The notes: generated by a model not told the origin, from the sequence alone. 64,000 nucleotides of DNA from Betaproteobacteria bacterium (GCA_016704535.1 JADIZZ010000020.1:62001-126000), one strand, 5' to 3'; shown: positions 33,505 to 45,097, counted from the stretch's first letter. Translations and numbers: made by a program.

Positions 33505-33797
33505 GCGTCCAGGCCCAGTTGTGAACGCAGCCGTGCCGCCAGGTCGGGCGGCGGCGTGCCGCCCTGCAGGTCGGGCACCACCAGCACCAGCGGCGCCAGC
33601 GCCAGCTGTGCCCGGTGCAGCACCGGCACCTCGACGGCCCGCGCCACGCTGGCCGACAGCAGGACCAGCGGTGCCCGCGTGCAGGCGGCCATCAGCGCCG
33701 CGGTCTCGCCGCCGGCAGCCGGCGTGTGCACCTCGGCCCCGGCCAGCCGCCAGCCGGCACCACTCACTTCGTCGCCCAGGTAGACCGGTGCGGGCAT
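33501..33797 (-). CDS. atpF: A/V-type ATPase subunit F
   Basis: 98 residues with the CheY-like fold of subunit F: VYLGDEVSGAGWRLAGAEV at the start, then alternating strands and helices (PLVLLSASVARAV, LAPLVLVVPDLQ). It binds the central stalk with subunit D. It sits between K and E; its stop overlaps the E start. Identification relies on size, the GDEVSGAGWRLAG motif and gene position. Confidence 0.85.
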   Translation of the reverse strand: MPAPVYLGDEVSGAGWRLAGAEVHTPAAGGETAALMAACTRAPLVLLSASVARAVEVPVLHRAQLALAPLVLVVPDLQGGTPPPDLAARLRSQLGLDA

Positions 33798-33803
33798 CGT
33801 CTG

Positions 33804-34163
33804 TCACCCCAGTCGGTTCAGCATGAGGATCGAGACGATCAGCCCGTAGATCGCGATGCCTTCGGCCAGGCCGATGAAGATGAGCAGGCGGCCGAAGAGC
33901 TCGGGCTTCTCGGCCAGCGCGCCGACGGCCGCGACACCGACCTTGGCCACCGCAAAGCCGGCGCCCAGCGATGACAGGCCGGTGGCCAACGCCGCGCCGA
34001 TGAAGACCCAGCTGCTGTCGATGCCGGCACGCAGCGGCGCGCTGCCCTCGGCCGCGCTGGCCTCGGGTGCCGCCAGCAGCAACGCCGTGGCGGATCCACC
34101 GAGCAGCAGCATCAGCACGGCCAGCGTGGACAGGGTGGACCGGGTCAGGGGCGAGGGGAACAT
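33804..34163 (-). CDS. atpK: A/V-type ATPase subunit K (c-ring proteolipid)
   Basis: 119 residues. After a leader-like hydrophobic N-terminus (about 1-37, ending EASAAEG) come two membrane helices, 50-75 and 88-115. The ion-carrying carboxylate is the Glu in FIGLAEGIAIYGLIV. The first helix reads GAGFAVAKVG where Na+-binding rings often have Gln, so proton use seems more likely; this is an inference. The leader suggests processing of the N-terminus, as in some bacterial proteolipids. Confidence 0.93.
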   Translation of the reverse strand: MFPSPLTRSTLSTLAVLMLLLGGSATALLLAAPEASAAEGSAPLRAGIDSSWVFIGAALATGLSSLGAGFAVAKVGVAAVGALAEKPELFGRLLIFIGLAEGIAIYGLIVSILMLNRLG

Positions 34164-34181
34164 TCGGGTCTCCTGGGTGGC

Positions 34182-36026
34182 TCAAAGGGTGGCATACGGG
34201 GGCGCAGGCAGGGGTCGGAAGACCCGGCCGCTGCCCTGCATGAAACGCGTGAAGAACTCGAAGAGCACCAGCCGCGTGGTCTGGATCGAGACCACCATCG
34301 CCTCGAGCACGATGACGACGACGTTGCCCAGCACCAGCACCAGCGCCTTGGCGACGCCGCTGTCGGCGGCGTCCATCAGCGCGACCAGCGCCGACGAGAG
34401 CCCGGCGTGCGCCAGCGCGAAGGCGCCCACGCGCGCGAAGGACAGCGTGTTGATGAGGATCTGCAGGGTCTTCTCCAACCCTTCGCCGAGTGCACTGAAA
34501 GCCGCCGTGACACGCCTTTCCTGCAGCGCGTGGCCCAGGCACCAGGCCAACGCACCGAAGGCCGCCACCCAGACGCCTGCGGGATCGACGAAGGCCGCCA
34601 GCAGGCCCAGGTAGGTGACGATGAGCCAGAAGTCGGTGCGCAGCCAGCGCACCGCTTCGCCGCGCCAGAACGCGGCCAGTGCGTCCAGGCCCAGGCCCAG
34701 CGTCAGCAGCACGGCACCGCCCACCAGTGGCGCCAGCAGCACGGCCAGCGGTGCGTCCAGCGGGTGCAGCCACAGCGCTGGCGGCATGAAGGGCAGGCCG
34801 TGCAGACCGAAGCAGCTGCCGAAGACGAAGCCGAAGGCGGTGGCCGAGAGCCCCCCCACCATGAGCAGCCGCGCGACGGCAAAGCGCCGGCGCAGCCACC
34901 ACGCACCGGCGGCCAGCACCAGGCCCTGGCCCACGTCGCCGAACATGTAGCCGAACATCAGCGGCACGGCCACGGCGAGCAGGACACTGGGGTCGGCCTC
35001 GGTCGACGCCGGCATGCCCAGAGCGCGGCTGAAGAGCTCGAAGGGGCGTGCCCACGGCGGGTTGCTCAGCAGCAGCGGCGCGTGCAGGCCCTCGGGCGGC
35101 GCGGCGTGGCGCAGCAGCGCGCGCGCGCCGCTGGCCTGCAGCGCGCGCGTCAGGGTCTGCCCGCCAGGGTCGCTGCACCAGCCGGTCACCCAGCACAGCA
35201 GTGCGCCGGCTTCCAGCGCGTGTACGTTGTCCAGCAGCCATTGCAGGCGGTGCACGTCGCCCAGAGCGCGCGGCAGCGCGTGGCGGCCCTCGAGCGCCTG
35301 CAGCGCGCTGCGCTCCTGCGCCATCAATAGCGCCAGCACACGCAGGCGCTGTGGCACGTGCGCGGCAGGGTCCGGCGCCGGTTCGCGCAGCCATCCAGGC
35401 AGTTCGTGGCTGCTGCCCTTGAGCGTGCTGACCCGCTGCGCCACGGCCTGCAGCGCCGCCGGCGCGCCGGCCACCAGCAGGTGGGGCGCCTGGTCGATGA
35501 CGAGCACGCTGGACAGCGTGTGCTGGTCGCCTGCGGTGGCGGCCAGGGCGGTGGCCGCGTCGGCCCCGGGCGGCAGCACGAAGAGCCGCACCTGCACCAG
35601 CGGCCCGGCGGCGGCCATCTCGTGCGCCGGCAGCGGGCTGCCGGCACGGGCGTCGAGCACCCGCGCCCACAGTTGCAATTCGGCCGTCTCGGCTTCGGCA
35701 CGCTGCAGCGCACGGATATGCGGCTCGGCGTCCTGCGTCCAGGCCTGCACGGTCTGCAGGGCCTGCTGCAGCGCGTGCGCCGGTGCGTCGGGGAAGGGCG
35801 ACGGGCGGCAGGCCGACGCCGGCGGCCAGTAGGCGGCGTAGCGTGTTTCCAGTTCGGCGAACTGCGTCAGCAGCGGCAGCACGGCTTCGGGGTCGGCGGG
35901 CAGGCCGGCGCCGGGGCGGGCGTCGAGTTCAATGGCACCGGTGCGCGCCAGCGCTTCCAGCACCAGCGTGGCGTCGTCACGTGCGGTGAGGATCTCGAAC
36001 CAGCGGGCGGGGCGTGGGCGCAGCAT
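34182..36026 (-). CDS. atpI: A/V-type ATPase subunit I (membrane stator)
   Basis: 614 residues from MLRPRPARWFEI, whose ATG overlaps the atpC stop (TGATG). The N-terminal 300 residues are the cytosolic arm. The C-terminal half has seven to eight hydrophobic segments, starting VPLMFGYMFGDVGQGLVL, the most conserved I-subunit block. The functional Arg is expected within a late helix, where FSALGEGLEKTLQILINTLSFARVGAFALAHAG provides ARVGAF. It forms the ion path against the K ring. Confidence 0.94.
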   Translation of the reverse strand: MLRPRPARWFEILTARDDATLVLEALARTGAIELDARPGAGLPADPEAVLPLLTQFAELETRYAAYWPPASACRPSPFPDAPAHALQQALQTVQAWTQDAEPHIRALQRAEAETAELQLWARVLDARAGSPLPAHEMAAAGPLVQVRLFVLPPGADAATALAATAGDQHTLSSVLVIDQAPHLLVAGAPAALQAVAQRVSTLKGSSHELPGWLREPAPDPAAHVPQRLRVLALLMAQERSALQALEGRHALPRALGDVHRLQWLLDNVHALEAGALLCWVTGWCSDPGGQTLTRALQASGARALLRHAAPPEGLHAPLLLSNPPWARPFELFSRALGMPASTEADPSVLLAVAVPLMFGYMFGDVGQGLVLAAGAWWLRRRFAVARLLMVGGLSATAFGFVFGSCFGLHGLPFMPPALWLHPLDAPLAVLLAPLVGGAVLLTLGLGLDALAAFWRGEAVRWLRTDFWLIVTYLGLLAAFVDPAGVWVAAFGALAWCLGHALQERRVTAAFSALGEGLEKTLQILINTLSFARVGAFALAHAGLSSALVALMDAADSGVAKALVLVLGNVVVIVLEAMVVSIQTTRLVLFEFFTRFMQGSGRVFRPLPAPPYATL

Positions 36027-36805
36027 CAGGCGGCCTCGGCCAGAGGCGCAGACGTGGTTGGGAACAGAGCGCGGCGCAGCAGTTCGCCGCGCAGGCGTTC
36101 GAGGTCGAGCGCGCACAGCGCCAAGTGCACGAAGGCCACCGCCGGCTCGGCCGCGGCGCGCCGCAGCCAGGGAGCCAGACTGGCCTGCAAGGCGCGGCGC
36201 AGCAGCGTGCCCGGGCCGGCGGGCGCGGCGGCGAAGGCGTTGCCATGGGCCTGCAGCAGGGCAACCACCGTGCGCAGGTTGTCGTCGGTGTGCAGCGGTC
36301 GTGGCAGGCGGTGCTCCCATTCGCGCCACCACGCATCGCCAAGCTTCTGCGGCGCGCCCCAGGCCGGCGCGAGTGCGGCGGCAGCGGTGCCGCGCAGGGC
36401 GGCGGCGCGTGCCGCGGGCTCGGCCGCACACAGCACGCGCAGCAGGGCATCGTCGTGCATCCACGGCCGTACGGGGCCGCCGCGCGCCAGGTGCTGCAGC
36501 GCCGGCAGCAGCGGCAGCAGCGTGCACCAGGCGATGGCCGGTTGCCAAGCCAGCGGCATCCAGCCCGCCACCTCATCGACCACGGCACTCCAGTGCCTGC
36601 GCAGTATGGCCTCGATCTCGTGGGGCGTGCTGTGCGGCGTGATGCCCACCATCCAGGCGCGCAGGGATGAACTGCGCGCGGCGTCGAGCAGCGCGCCGTA
36701 TTCGCGCGTGGTTTCCAGCCGCTGCCAGGCCACGTCGTCAGCACGCCGGCCGTGGCGGGCCTGAAGGCGGGCCTGCGCGTACTCGAGGCTGCCGCACTCG
36801 ATCAC
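36026..36805 (-). CDS. atpC: A/V-type ATPase subunit C (V0D/AC39 type)
   Basis: 259 residues from a GTG start that overlaps the upstream stop (GTGA). It is helical, with SLEYAQARLQARHGR at the start, and fits the V0D/AC39 family that couples the central shaft to the c-ring. Sequence identity to well-studied C subunits looks low, and the protein is shorter than the usual 320-350 residues. The assignment leans on position between the H-like gene and atpI. Confidence 0.75.
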   Translation of the reverse strand: MIECGSLEYAQARLQARHGRRADDVAWQRLETTREYGALLDAARSSSLRAWMVGITPHSTPHEIEAILRRHWSAVVDEVAGWMPLAWQPAIAWCTLLPLLPALQHLARGGPVRPWMHDDALLRVLCAAEPAARAAALRGTAAAALAPAWGAPQKLGDAWWREWEHRLPRPLHTDDNLRTVVALLQAHGNAFAAAPAGPGTLLRRALQASLAPWLRRAAAEPAVAFVHLALCALDLERLRGELLRRALFPTTSAPLAEAA

Positions 36806-37152
36806 GGCGGCCCTCCCGTCAGTTCGGAGGCCAGCATGTGCACGGCGCGCGCCAGTTGTGAAGTGTCCTGCGGCGTCAGCGTATGGGCCTGTGCCATGGC
36901 CGCAGCTTGCGTATCCAGTGCGGCCGTGCGCGCCTGCACTTCGTGTTCGAAGGCCGTGGCGACGCGGCGCATGCGGCGATCGGTGCGCGTGGCTATGGCA
37001 CGTGCATCGGCGCGTGCGGCCTCGGCCAGGTGCAGCGCTTCGGCTTGCGCCGCTGCGATGGCGTCGCGCGCTGCGCGTTCACGCCGCAGGACCAAACCAA
37101 TGGCCTCGTCCGCCGTGGCGGCGGCCGGCAGTGGCAGCGGGTCGAAGGCCAT
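36802..37152 (-). CDS. A/V-type ATPase stalk subunit, G/H-like
   Basis: 116 residues, mostly one long Ala/Arg/Glu coiled coil (LVLRRERAARDAIAAAQAEALHLAEAARADARAIA). It fits the subunit G/H that pairs with E in the peripheral stalk. It is the first gene of the ATPase operon and overlaps atpC. Coiled coils are easy to confuse, so the call depends on place and size. The 177 bp upstream separate it from the hemerythrin gene in the same direction. Confidence 0.7.
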   Translation of the reverse strand: MAFDPLPLPAAATADEAIGLVLRRERAARDAIAAAQAEALHLAEAARADARAIATRTDRRMRRVATAFEHEVQARTAALDTQAAAMAQAHTLTPQDTSQLARAVHMLASELTGGPP

Positions 37153-37329
37153 GTCGCGTGAGCCTCACGGGCCACGTCGTGCGGCAGCGCGGCGCGCTGC
37201 GCGTCGATGTGAGCAAAGGCAGTATCCCGCCGCACCTCGGCGGACCGGGTTGACCTGCCGCAACAAGCCCGGCGATGCGGGCTCGGCTGCGCGCCGGGCG
37301 CCAAGTGGAGCCCTTGCGCTGCCGGTGGT

Positions 37330-37821
37330 TCAGCGGTGCAGGAGGGCTTCCTCGACCGCCAGGTGTTCGCGGTAGAGCGACGTGAACTCGGCCAGAGCGG
37401 GGCGCAGGAAGTCCTTGGTGTCGGGGTGCTCACCTCGCGCCACGGCTTGCAGCTGAGGTTCGAGCTCGAGCCAGTCTTCCTCGATCCAGTTGTGGTCCTG
37501 CTGCAGCCGCTGGACCTGGGCTCGGACGTCGGTGTCGTGCCCGGCGAGCAGCTGCGGGAAGACCTGGGTCTCCTCGGCCAAGTGGTGTGCACGTGCCGGG
37601 CCGTTGAAGAAGCTGCAGGCCCGCGTGGCCAATTCGCCCGCCTGCGCCTGCTGCGCCGGCGAGGCCAACAACTTCGCCAGCCGCTCCATCTGCTCGAGCA
37701 CCTGGGCGATCTCGCGGTGGGTCTCGTCCATGAGGTCCGGTGCCGGCAGGGGCGGCACGGCGGGATGTCTGGGGCGGGCAGGGCGGCGTGCAGTGGTGGC
37801 GGGCATGGTGGCTTCGTTCAT
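37330..37821 (-). CDS. Hemerythrin-like HHE-domain protein
   Basis: 163 residues from MNEATMPATTAR at 37821; an internal ATG at 37806 is possible. The HHE pattern is DETHREIAQVLEQM, RAHHLAEETQVFP, LQQDHNWIEEDW and YREHLAVEEALLH, providing His/Glu ligands for a diiron site. Such proteins bind O2 or NO or help repair Fe-S clusters. A 9/10 FNR box lies 44 bp upstream. It precedes the ATPase operon in the same direction. Confidence 0.9.
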   Translation of the reverse strand: MNEATMPATTARRPARPRHPAVPPLPAPDLMDETHREIAQVLEQMERLAKLLASPAQQAQAGELATRACSFFNGPARAHHLAEETQVFPQLLAGHDTDVRAQVQRLQQDHNWIEEDWLELEPQLQAVARGEHPDTKDFLRPALAEFTSLYREHLAVEEALLHR

Positions 37822-37864
37822 CGGGGTCTGGGGCCATTGTTCGGCGCGTACTGCAGCCGCGCCC

Positions 37865-37878
37865 TTGTTCAAGATCAA
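37865..37878. promoter_or_regulatory. Candidate FNR box upstream of hemerythrin
   Basis: Read on the minus strand, TTGATCTTGAACAA matches the FNR consensus at 9 of 10 positions. Its near edge is 44 bp from the hemerythrin ATG, a placement suited to class II activation. The divergent hemG-like gene begins about 150 bp away on the other side. Confidence 0.6.
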
Positions 37879-38028
37879 GCGCGCGCAAAAACATGGCGTC
37901 GCTTGATGCCGGTCATCGGACGCGCCCATGCCGACTTCTGCACATCGCCGCGAGATGACAGACTCCGCACCGTTCGCTGCCGCGCGCCGCTTCCGGCCAG
38001 GGCAGCTTGGTGCTTGTGGAGCAGTGCG

Positions 38029-39435
38029 ATGCTGGAAGTTGCAGCGGATGGTCGTGTCGTGGACGTCGTCGTCGTGGGGGCCGGCATCTCGGGCCTGGTG
38101 ACGGCACACCGGTTGAAGTGCGCGGGCTGGCAGGTGCAGGTGCTGGATGCCAATGCCCAGCCCGGCGGCGTGATCGGCAGCATCGCGCACCAGGGCTGCC
38201 TGTATGAGCGCGGCCCCAACAGCGCGCTGGACACCACGCCCCTGATCGGCGAACTGGTGGACGCGCTGGGGTTGCGCGCACAGTGGCGGCAGGCGTCGGA
38301 CAGCTCGAACAAGCGCTATGTGCTGCGCGGGGGCGTGCTCATGGCGCTGCCCACTTCGCCCGGCGCGTTCTTCTCGACGCCGCTGTTCTCGACTTCGGCC
38401 AAGCTGGCGCTGCTGCGCGAGCCTTTCGTGCCGCGTTGCCCGGCGGGCGCGGAGGAGTCGATTGCCGCCTTCGTGCGTCGGCGCCTGGGCAGCGAATTCC
38501 TCGACTACGCCATAGACCCCTTCGTCGCGGGCATCTACGCCGGCGACCCCGAGCAGATCTCGGTGCCCGCGGCCTTCCCGAAGCTGCACGCGCTGGAGCA
38601 GCGCTGGGGCAGCCTGATCAAGGGCCAGATCCTCGGCGCACGCGAGCGGCGCAAGCTGAAGGAAGAGGCCAAGAACACGGCCAAGAGCTTCTCCTTCGCC
38701 GGCGGCATGCAGGTGCTGACCGATGCACTGGCCGCGGCCGTCGGCCCGGTGGCGCTGGGCACTCGCGTGACCCGGCTGGAGCGCGACGCGCAGGGCGTCT
38801 TCACGCTGCACGCGGAGACCGCCGGCCAGCCGACCCGCTGGCGCGCCCGCGCCGTGGTGCTGGCCACGCCCACCGACACCGCGGCGAATCTGCTGCGGGA
38901 GCACGTCGGCGACGCTGCAGACGCGCTCGACGCCATCGCCTACGCCCCGGTGGCCACGGTGGCCACGGCCTACCCGCGGGCCGGCATCGCGCATGCGCTG
39001 GACGGCTTCGGCTGCCTGGTGCCGCGGTGCGAAGGGCGCAAGGTGCTGGGTATCCTGTTTTCCAGCAGCATGTTCGAGGGCCGCGCCGGCCCCGGCACGG
39101 CCCTGCTGACCACCTTCGTCGGCGGCCTGCGCCAACCGCAGTTGCCCGGGCTGCCCGAAGACGAAATCGGGGCGCTGGTGCAGGCCGAACACCAGGCGCT
39201 GCTGGGCGCAAGCCAGGCGCCGATCTTCCAGCACGTGACCCGCTGGCCGCGTGCGATACCGCAGTACACGTTGGGCCACCTGGGCCGAGTGGCGCGTGCC
39301 GAGGCGGCAGGTCAGGTCTTGCCTGGCCTGTTCTTCTGCGCCAACTGGAAGGGCGGCGTTTCGGTGGGCGACTGCATCAAGAACGGCCACCTGGGCGCCG
39401 ATGCGGTAACGGCGCACCTGCGCACGCGCGGCTGA
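38029..39435 (+). CDS. hemY: Protoporphyrinogen oxidase (HemY/HemG FAD type)
   Basis: 468 residues from the ATG at 38029, with GGAG upstream. The FAD motif VVVVGAGISGLVTA is followed by QPGGVIGSI and YERGPNSAL, then YAIDPFVAGIYAGDPEQISV and a C-terminal FFCANWKGGVSVGDCIKNG. These identify the oxygen-dependent flavin protoporphyrinogen oxidase of heme synthesis. The HemN-like protein elsewhere in the window would serve the preceding step without oxygen. It is divergent from hemerythrin. Confidence 0.93.
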   Translation: MLEVAADGRVVDVVVVGAGISGLVTAHRLKCAGWQVQVLDANAQPGGVIGSIAHQGCLYERGPNSALDTTPLIGELVDALGLRAQWRQASDSSNKRYVLRGGVLMALPTSPGAFFSTPLFSTSAKLALLREPFVPRCPAGAEESIAAFVRRRLGSEFLDYAIDPFVAGIYAGDPEQISVPAAFPKLHALEQRWGSLIKGQILGARERRKLKEEAKNTAKSFSFAGGMQVLTDALAAAVGPVALGTRVTRLERDAQGVFTLHAETAGQPTRWRARAVVLATPTDTAANLLREHVGDAADALDAIAYAPVATVATAYPRAGIAHALDGFGCLVPRCEGRKVLGILFSSSMFEGRAGPGTALLTTFVGGLRQPQLPGLPEDEIGALVQAEHQALLGASQAPIFQHVTRWPRAIPQYTLGHLGRVARAEAAGQVLPGLFFCANWKGGVSVGDCIKNGHLGADAVTAHLRTRG

Positions 39436-39453
39436 ACGCGCGTTGGCGCGACC

Positions 39454-39906
39454 CTAGGCGGACGGCTCGGCCGGCGGCATCGTCGTCGCAGGGCCGGCAG
39501 CGTTCACGCCGCGCGGCTTGGGCGGCGCCGGGCGCTTGCCGTCGATGACGTGAGCGATGGCCAGGATGGGGTGGCGCAGCAGCATGCGCGGGCCGGCATA
39601 GCGCATCACCACGCGGGTCTCTTCACGCTGCTGCGGGCCGTAGCAGTGGATCTGGCAGTTCACGCAGGTCGGCTTCTCGGGGCCGAAGGGGCAGGCCGCG
39701 AGGCGCTTGCGCGAGTAGGCCAGCAGGTCGGCACATTCGGGGCACAGGCCTTCGGCGTCGGCGGCGGCACCGCGGTGATGGTCGGTGCAGTACAGGCGCA
39801 GCATGGCCTCCATCGTGGCCTGTTCGCGTTTCAGGCGGGGTGTCTGCAGCCGGGCCGCACGCTTGGCGGCGCCGGCGCTCAGGGGTGGCGAGGATTCGTG
39901 GTCCAT
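39454..39906 (-). CDS. YgbA_NO-family (nitrous-oxide-stimulated promoter) protein
   Basis: 150 residues from MDHESS; an ATG at 39954 is an alternative. The core LYCTDHHRG, LCPECADLLAYSRKRLAACPFG, KPTCVNCQIHCYGPQQREE and VMRYAGPRMLLRHP matches the YgbA_NO family. Six clustered cysteines suggest metal or Fe-S binding. E. coli YgbA is induced by NO and helps recovery from nitrosative stress. Nearby hemerythrin would fit an NO or O2 response. It is convergent with the hemY gene. Confidence 0.88.
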   Translation of the reverse strand: MDHESSPPLSAGAAKRAARLQTPRLKREQATMEAMLRLYCTDHHRGAAADAEGLCPECADLLAYSRKRLAACPFGPEKPTCVNCQIHCYGPQQREETRVVMRYAGPRMLLRHPILAIAHVIDGKRPAPPKPRGVNAAGPATTMPPAEPSA

Positions 39907-39977
39907 CGCGCGATTGTTCTGGCCGGCGGCAGCGAGCGGCCTGCGTTGCATCAACGGGGCGCCGGCGAGGCTCGCCT

Positions 39978-40346
39978 ATGCTGCGCGGCACGATGACCAG
40001 CCCTTCGCACCGCGCCTGGCTGCTGATTGCGCCCCTGCTGGCGCTGCTGCTGCTGGCTGCCCACTTCTACCGCGCTGCCGAGTGGGCGTGGGTGCTGGCC
40101 ACGCTGGCCCTGCTGCCGCTGCTGGCGCTGCGCCGCGCCTGGGTGCCGCGGGTGCTGCAGCTGGCGCTGCTGGCCGGTGCCGTCGAATGGACGTGGACGG
40201 CGGCGCTGCTGGCGCAACAACGGCTGGCGCTGGGGCAGCCCTGGCTGCGCATGGCCCTCATCCTGGGCGCGGTGGCGCTGCTGACGCTGGCGGCGGCCCT
40301 GGTCTTCCGCAGCGCGGGGCTGAAGGCGCGTTACACCGTGACTTGA
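39978..40346 (+). CDS. Small integral membrane protein, unknown
   Basis: 122 residues from an ATG with GAGG 7 bp upstream; a second ATG at 39993 is possible. There are four hydrophobic segments (about 13-30, 35-50, 56-72 and 90-110) with Trp/Arg between them. No family was recognised. It ends one base before the DUF454 gene on the opposite strand, so the two genes converge almost without a gap. Confidence 0.6.
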   Translation: MLRGTMTSPSHRAWLLIAPLLALLLLAAHFYRAAEWAWVLATLALLPLLALRRAWVPRVLQLALLAGAVEWTWTAALLAQQRLALGQPWLRMALILGAVALLTLAAALVFRSAGLKARYTVT

Positions 40347-40347
40347 C

Positions 40348-40719
40348 TCAGGCCTCGGGGCGACGCCACAACCAGGCGGCCACCGTCGCCATCGTGACGA
40401 CGGCCAGCGCGAACGCCCAGCCCGGCACGCCGACGGCCCACATGATGGCGGCACTGGCGGCCATCATCACGCTGGACAGCCACTTGGCGCGCCGCGGCAC
40501 GGCGCCGCGCTCGCGCCACTGGCGCACGGTGGCCCCATGGCGGGGGTGCTGCAGCAGCCAGACTTCCAGCGCGGGCCAGCCGCGGCTGGCGGCCCAGGCG
40601 GCCAACAACAGGAAGGGCACGGTCGGCAGGCCCGGCACCACCACGCCCACCGCCCCCAGCACCAGCGCCACCAGCGCGATCCCGCGCCAGAGCAGCAGCT
40701 TCAGCGCGCGCCTGAGCAT
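40348..40719 (-). CDS. ybaN: YbaN/DUF454-family inner membrane protein
   Basis: 123 residues. The DUF454 signature is plain: GVVVPGLPTVPFLLLAAWAASRGWP, followed by LLQHPRHGATVRQWRERGAVPRRAKWLS, then two hydrophobic helices. The function of YbaN is unknown. It follows the OB-fold gene by 30 bp in the same direction. Confidence 0.9.
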   Translation of the reverse strand: MLRRALKLLLWRGIALVALVLGAVGVVVPGLPTVPFLLLAAWAASRGWPALEVWLLQHPRHGATVRQWRERGAVPRRAKWLSSVMMAASAAIMWAVGVPGWAFALAVVTMATVAAWLWRRPEA

Positions 40720-40749
40720 GTCGGGCGTGTGGCGCCGTGGGAGGGTCGC

Positions 40750-41490
40750 TTACTTCTTGACGCTGGCGTCTTCCACGATCACGGCATAGGCATAACCCGG
40801 GCCCACCGTGACGTCGGTGCGCACGGTGCCGCGGGCGGTGACGATGTCGCCCACCGCGGCGCTGTCCTTGCTGGTGACGAGCAGGTCGTTGCTGCCATCC
40901 TGCGCCTTGCCCGATCCGTCCTGCAGGTGCAGCCAGTTCTTGCCCATGATGCCGTTGTTGACCTTCACGACACGGGCGCGGACCAGCACGGTCTTGTCCT
41001 TCAGCTTGCCCTTGCCCTGCACCACCTCGGCCACAGTGCGGGCATCGGCGCCGCTGGCCTTGGGCACCGGGGTCGTCGCGATGGCGGGCGCGGCGCCGCC
41101 GCCGGGTTGGTGCATGGCCCCGGGCATGCCGTTGGGCATGCCGCCCTGCATGGCGGGCGGAGGGCCACCGGCGGCCACTTTCGGGCCCGCGCCGGCGATC
41201 TGTCCGAAGTAGACGCGGTCGAAGCGGCGCTTGAGCGCCTTGCTCTCGAAGTTGTCCATGGGCGTCGCATTGGCGATGGTGACCTTGGCACCCTTGGCGA
41301 TGGTGGCGGTGGTGACAGCGACCCAGGCTTCGCCGCTGGAGGTCTTCAAGCGCATGTAGGTGTAGCTGTCGACGTTCAGTACCTCCAGCACTTCACCTTG
41401 CAGCGAATTGGCCAATTGGGCCGTGGCGGCCAGCGGCAGCGCCAGGGTGACGGCGAGGGCCAGGCCGGCAAGCCGGGGCAGGATGTTCAT
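40750..41490 (-). CDS. Exported OB-fold (tOB-like) protein
   Basis: 246 residues with a Sec signal (cleaved near ATAQ, residue 25). An N-terminal beta-rich domain (LQGEVLEVLNVDSYTYMRLKT) and a C-terminal OB-fold domain (KDKTVLVRARVVKVNNGIMGKNWLHLQDGSG) flank a Gly/Pro/Met-rich linker (about 105-145). Such proteins are common and uncharacterised, often near cytochrome genes. The Met/Gly linker (GGMPNGMPGAMHQPGGG) could bind copper, which is speculative. It is 16 bp after a cytochrome c gene in the same direction. Confidence 0.75.
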   Translation of the reverse strand: MNILPRLAGLALAVTLALPLAATAQLANSLQGEVLEVLNVDSYTYMRLKTSSGEAWVAVTTATIAKGAKVTIANATPMDNFESKALKRRFDRVYFGQIAGAGPKVAAGGPPPAMQGGMPNGMPGAMHQPGGGAAPAIATTPVPKASGADARTVAEVVQGKGKLKDKTVLVRARVVKVNNGIMGKNWLHLQDGSGKAQDGSNDLLVTSKDSAAVGDIVTARGTVRTDVTVGPGYAYAVIVEDASVKK

Positions 41491-41506
41491 GGGGCGGACT
41501 CCAGGT

Positions 41507-41850
41507 TCAGGGACGGGTGGACAGGTTGGCGGCGGCGATCGCCCGCGCCGGCGGTGGCAGGCGGTAGAAGAGCGCGTTCAAGTAGCGTGACACCTCGTCG
41601 ATGTCCTCGTCGCTCCAGGCCAGCTGGTCTGCCGCCTGCCAGCGCCGCACCTGGGCACGCAGGCTGGGCCAGTCGACCACCTGCTTCTTCTCGCGCCAGT
41701 GCACCTGGGTGGTGTGGCAGGCCAGGCAGTGCGTGTTGTAGAGCAGTTCACCCCGCGTCTGGGCCCAGGCGCCGCCGGGTGCGGCGGAGCACAGCAGGAG
41801 GATGACGGCTGCGACTGCAGCGCGGACGGCGGACAGGGACAGAAGGACGG

Positions 41851-41854
<4 letters not shown>
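41507..41854 (-). CDS. Monoheme cytochrome c with TTG start
   Basis: 115 residues. No ATG or GTG is available; the TTG overlaps the upstream dehydrogenase stop (TTGA), supporting translational coupling. A signal peptide ends near GAWA (residue 31). The heme motif CLACH follows YNTHC, and the protein ends with a short helix EDIDEVSRYLNALFYRL. It could be the periplasmic electron acceptor or an accessory of the neighbouring respiratory enzymes. Confidence 0.85.
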
Positions 41855-44688
<2,834 letters not shown>

Positions 44689-44828
44689 GGCGGGGTGGAC
44701 TGCTTCGGGTGCGCGCTGGAGCGCTGAGTGCGAACGGTCGGGGGAGGGTAAGCGATGTCGGCTTTCGGCCCGGTGCTGACGTTGGTGGGTGTCTGCTCTC
44801 TGCGCTCGACGACTTGTGCCGGTCGCGT

Positions 44829-45047
44829 CAGGCGGTGCCCGGCGGCGTCGCCGACTGTGGCGGCCTTCGCTTCGCTCAGGCTGCCCTGCGCTGCTCGCCT
44901 TGAGGGCGTGCCGCATAACTCGCTGCGCTCACTTCGTTCGCTACGCTCAGACAGGATGCGGCAAGTCAGTTCACGAGCGCGCTGCGCGCCGCCCTCAAGA
45001 CTGCGCTGCTCGGCGCCACACACGGCGACGCCGCCGGGCACCGCCTG
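44829..45047. repeat. Long imperfect palindrome, module A
   Basis: The outer 25 bp arms at 44829-44853 and 45023-45047 are exact reverse complements, and inner segments also pair (CTTGAGGGCG with CGCCCTCAAG). The centre holds a 49 bp core at 44912-44960, running CGCATAACTCG to GGATGCG, that recurs inverted in module B with one mismatch. Confidence 0.85.
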
Positions 45048-45097
45048 CCGCTCAAGCCATCGAAGGAGGCGCTCGCCGAGTGCCCGCTTTGGTTCCT

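Noticed and set aside
30318..33524. A 1068-codon open frame opposite atpB, atpA and atpE
   Set aside because: It is an antisense shadow produced by high GC; the minus-strand frames encode clear ATPase subunits with catalytic motifs.
37240..37265. FNR box before the ATPase H-like gene (TTGACCTGCCGCAA)
   Set aside because: Only 7 of 10 positions match and the second half-site is poor; not listed as a feature.
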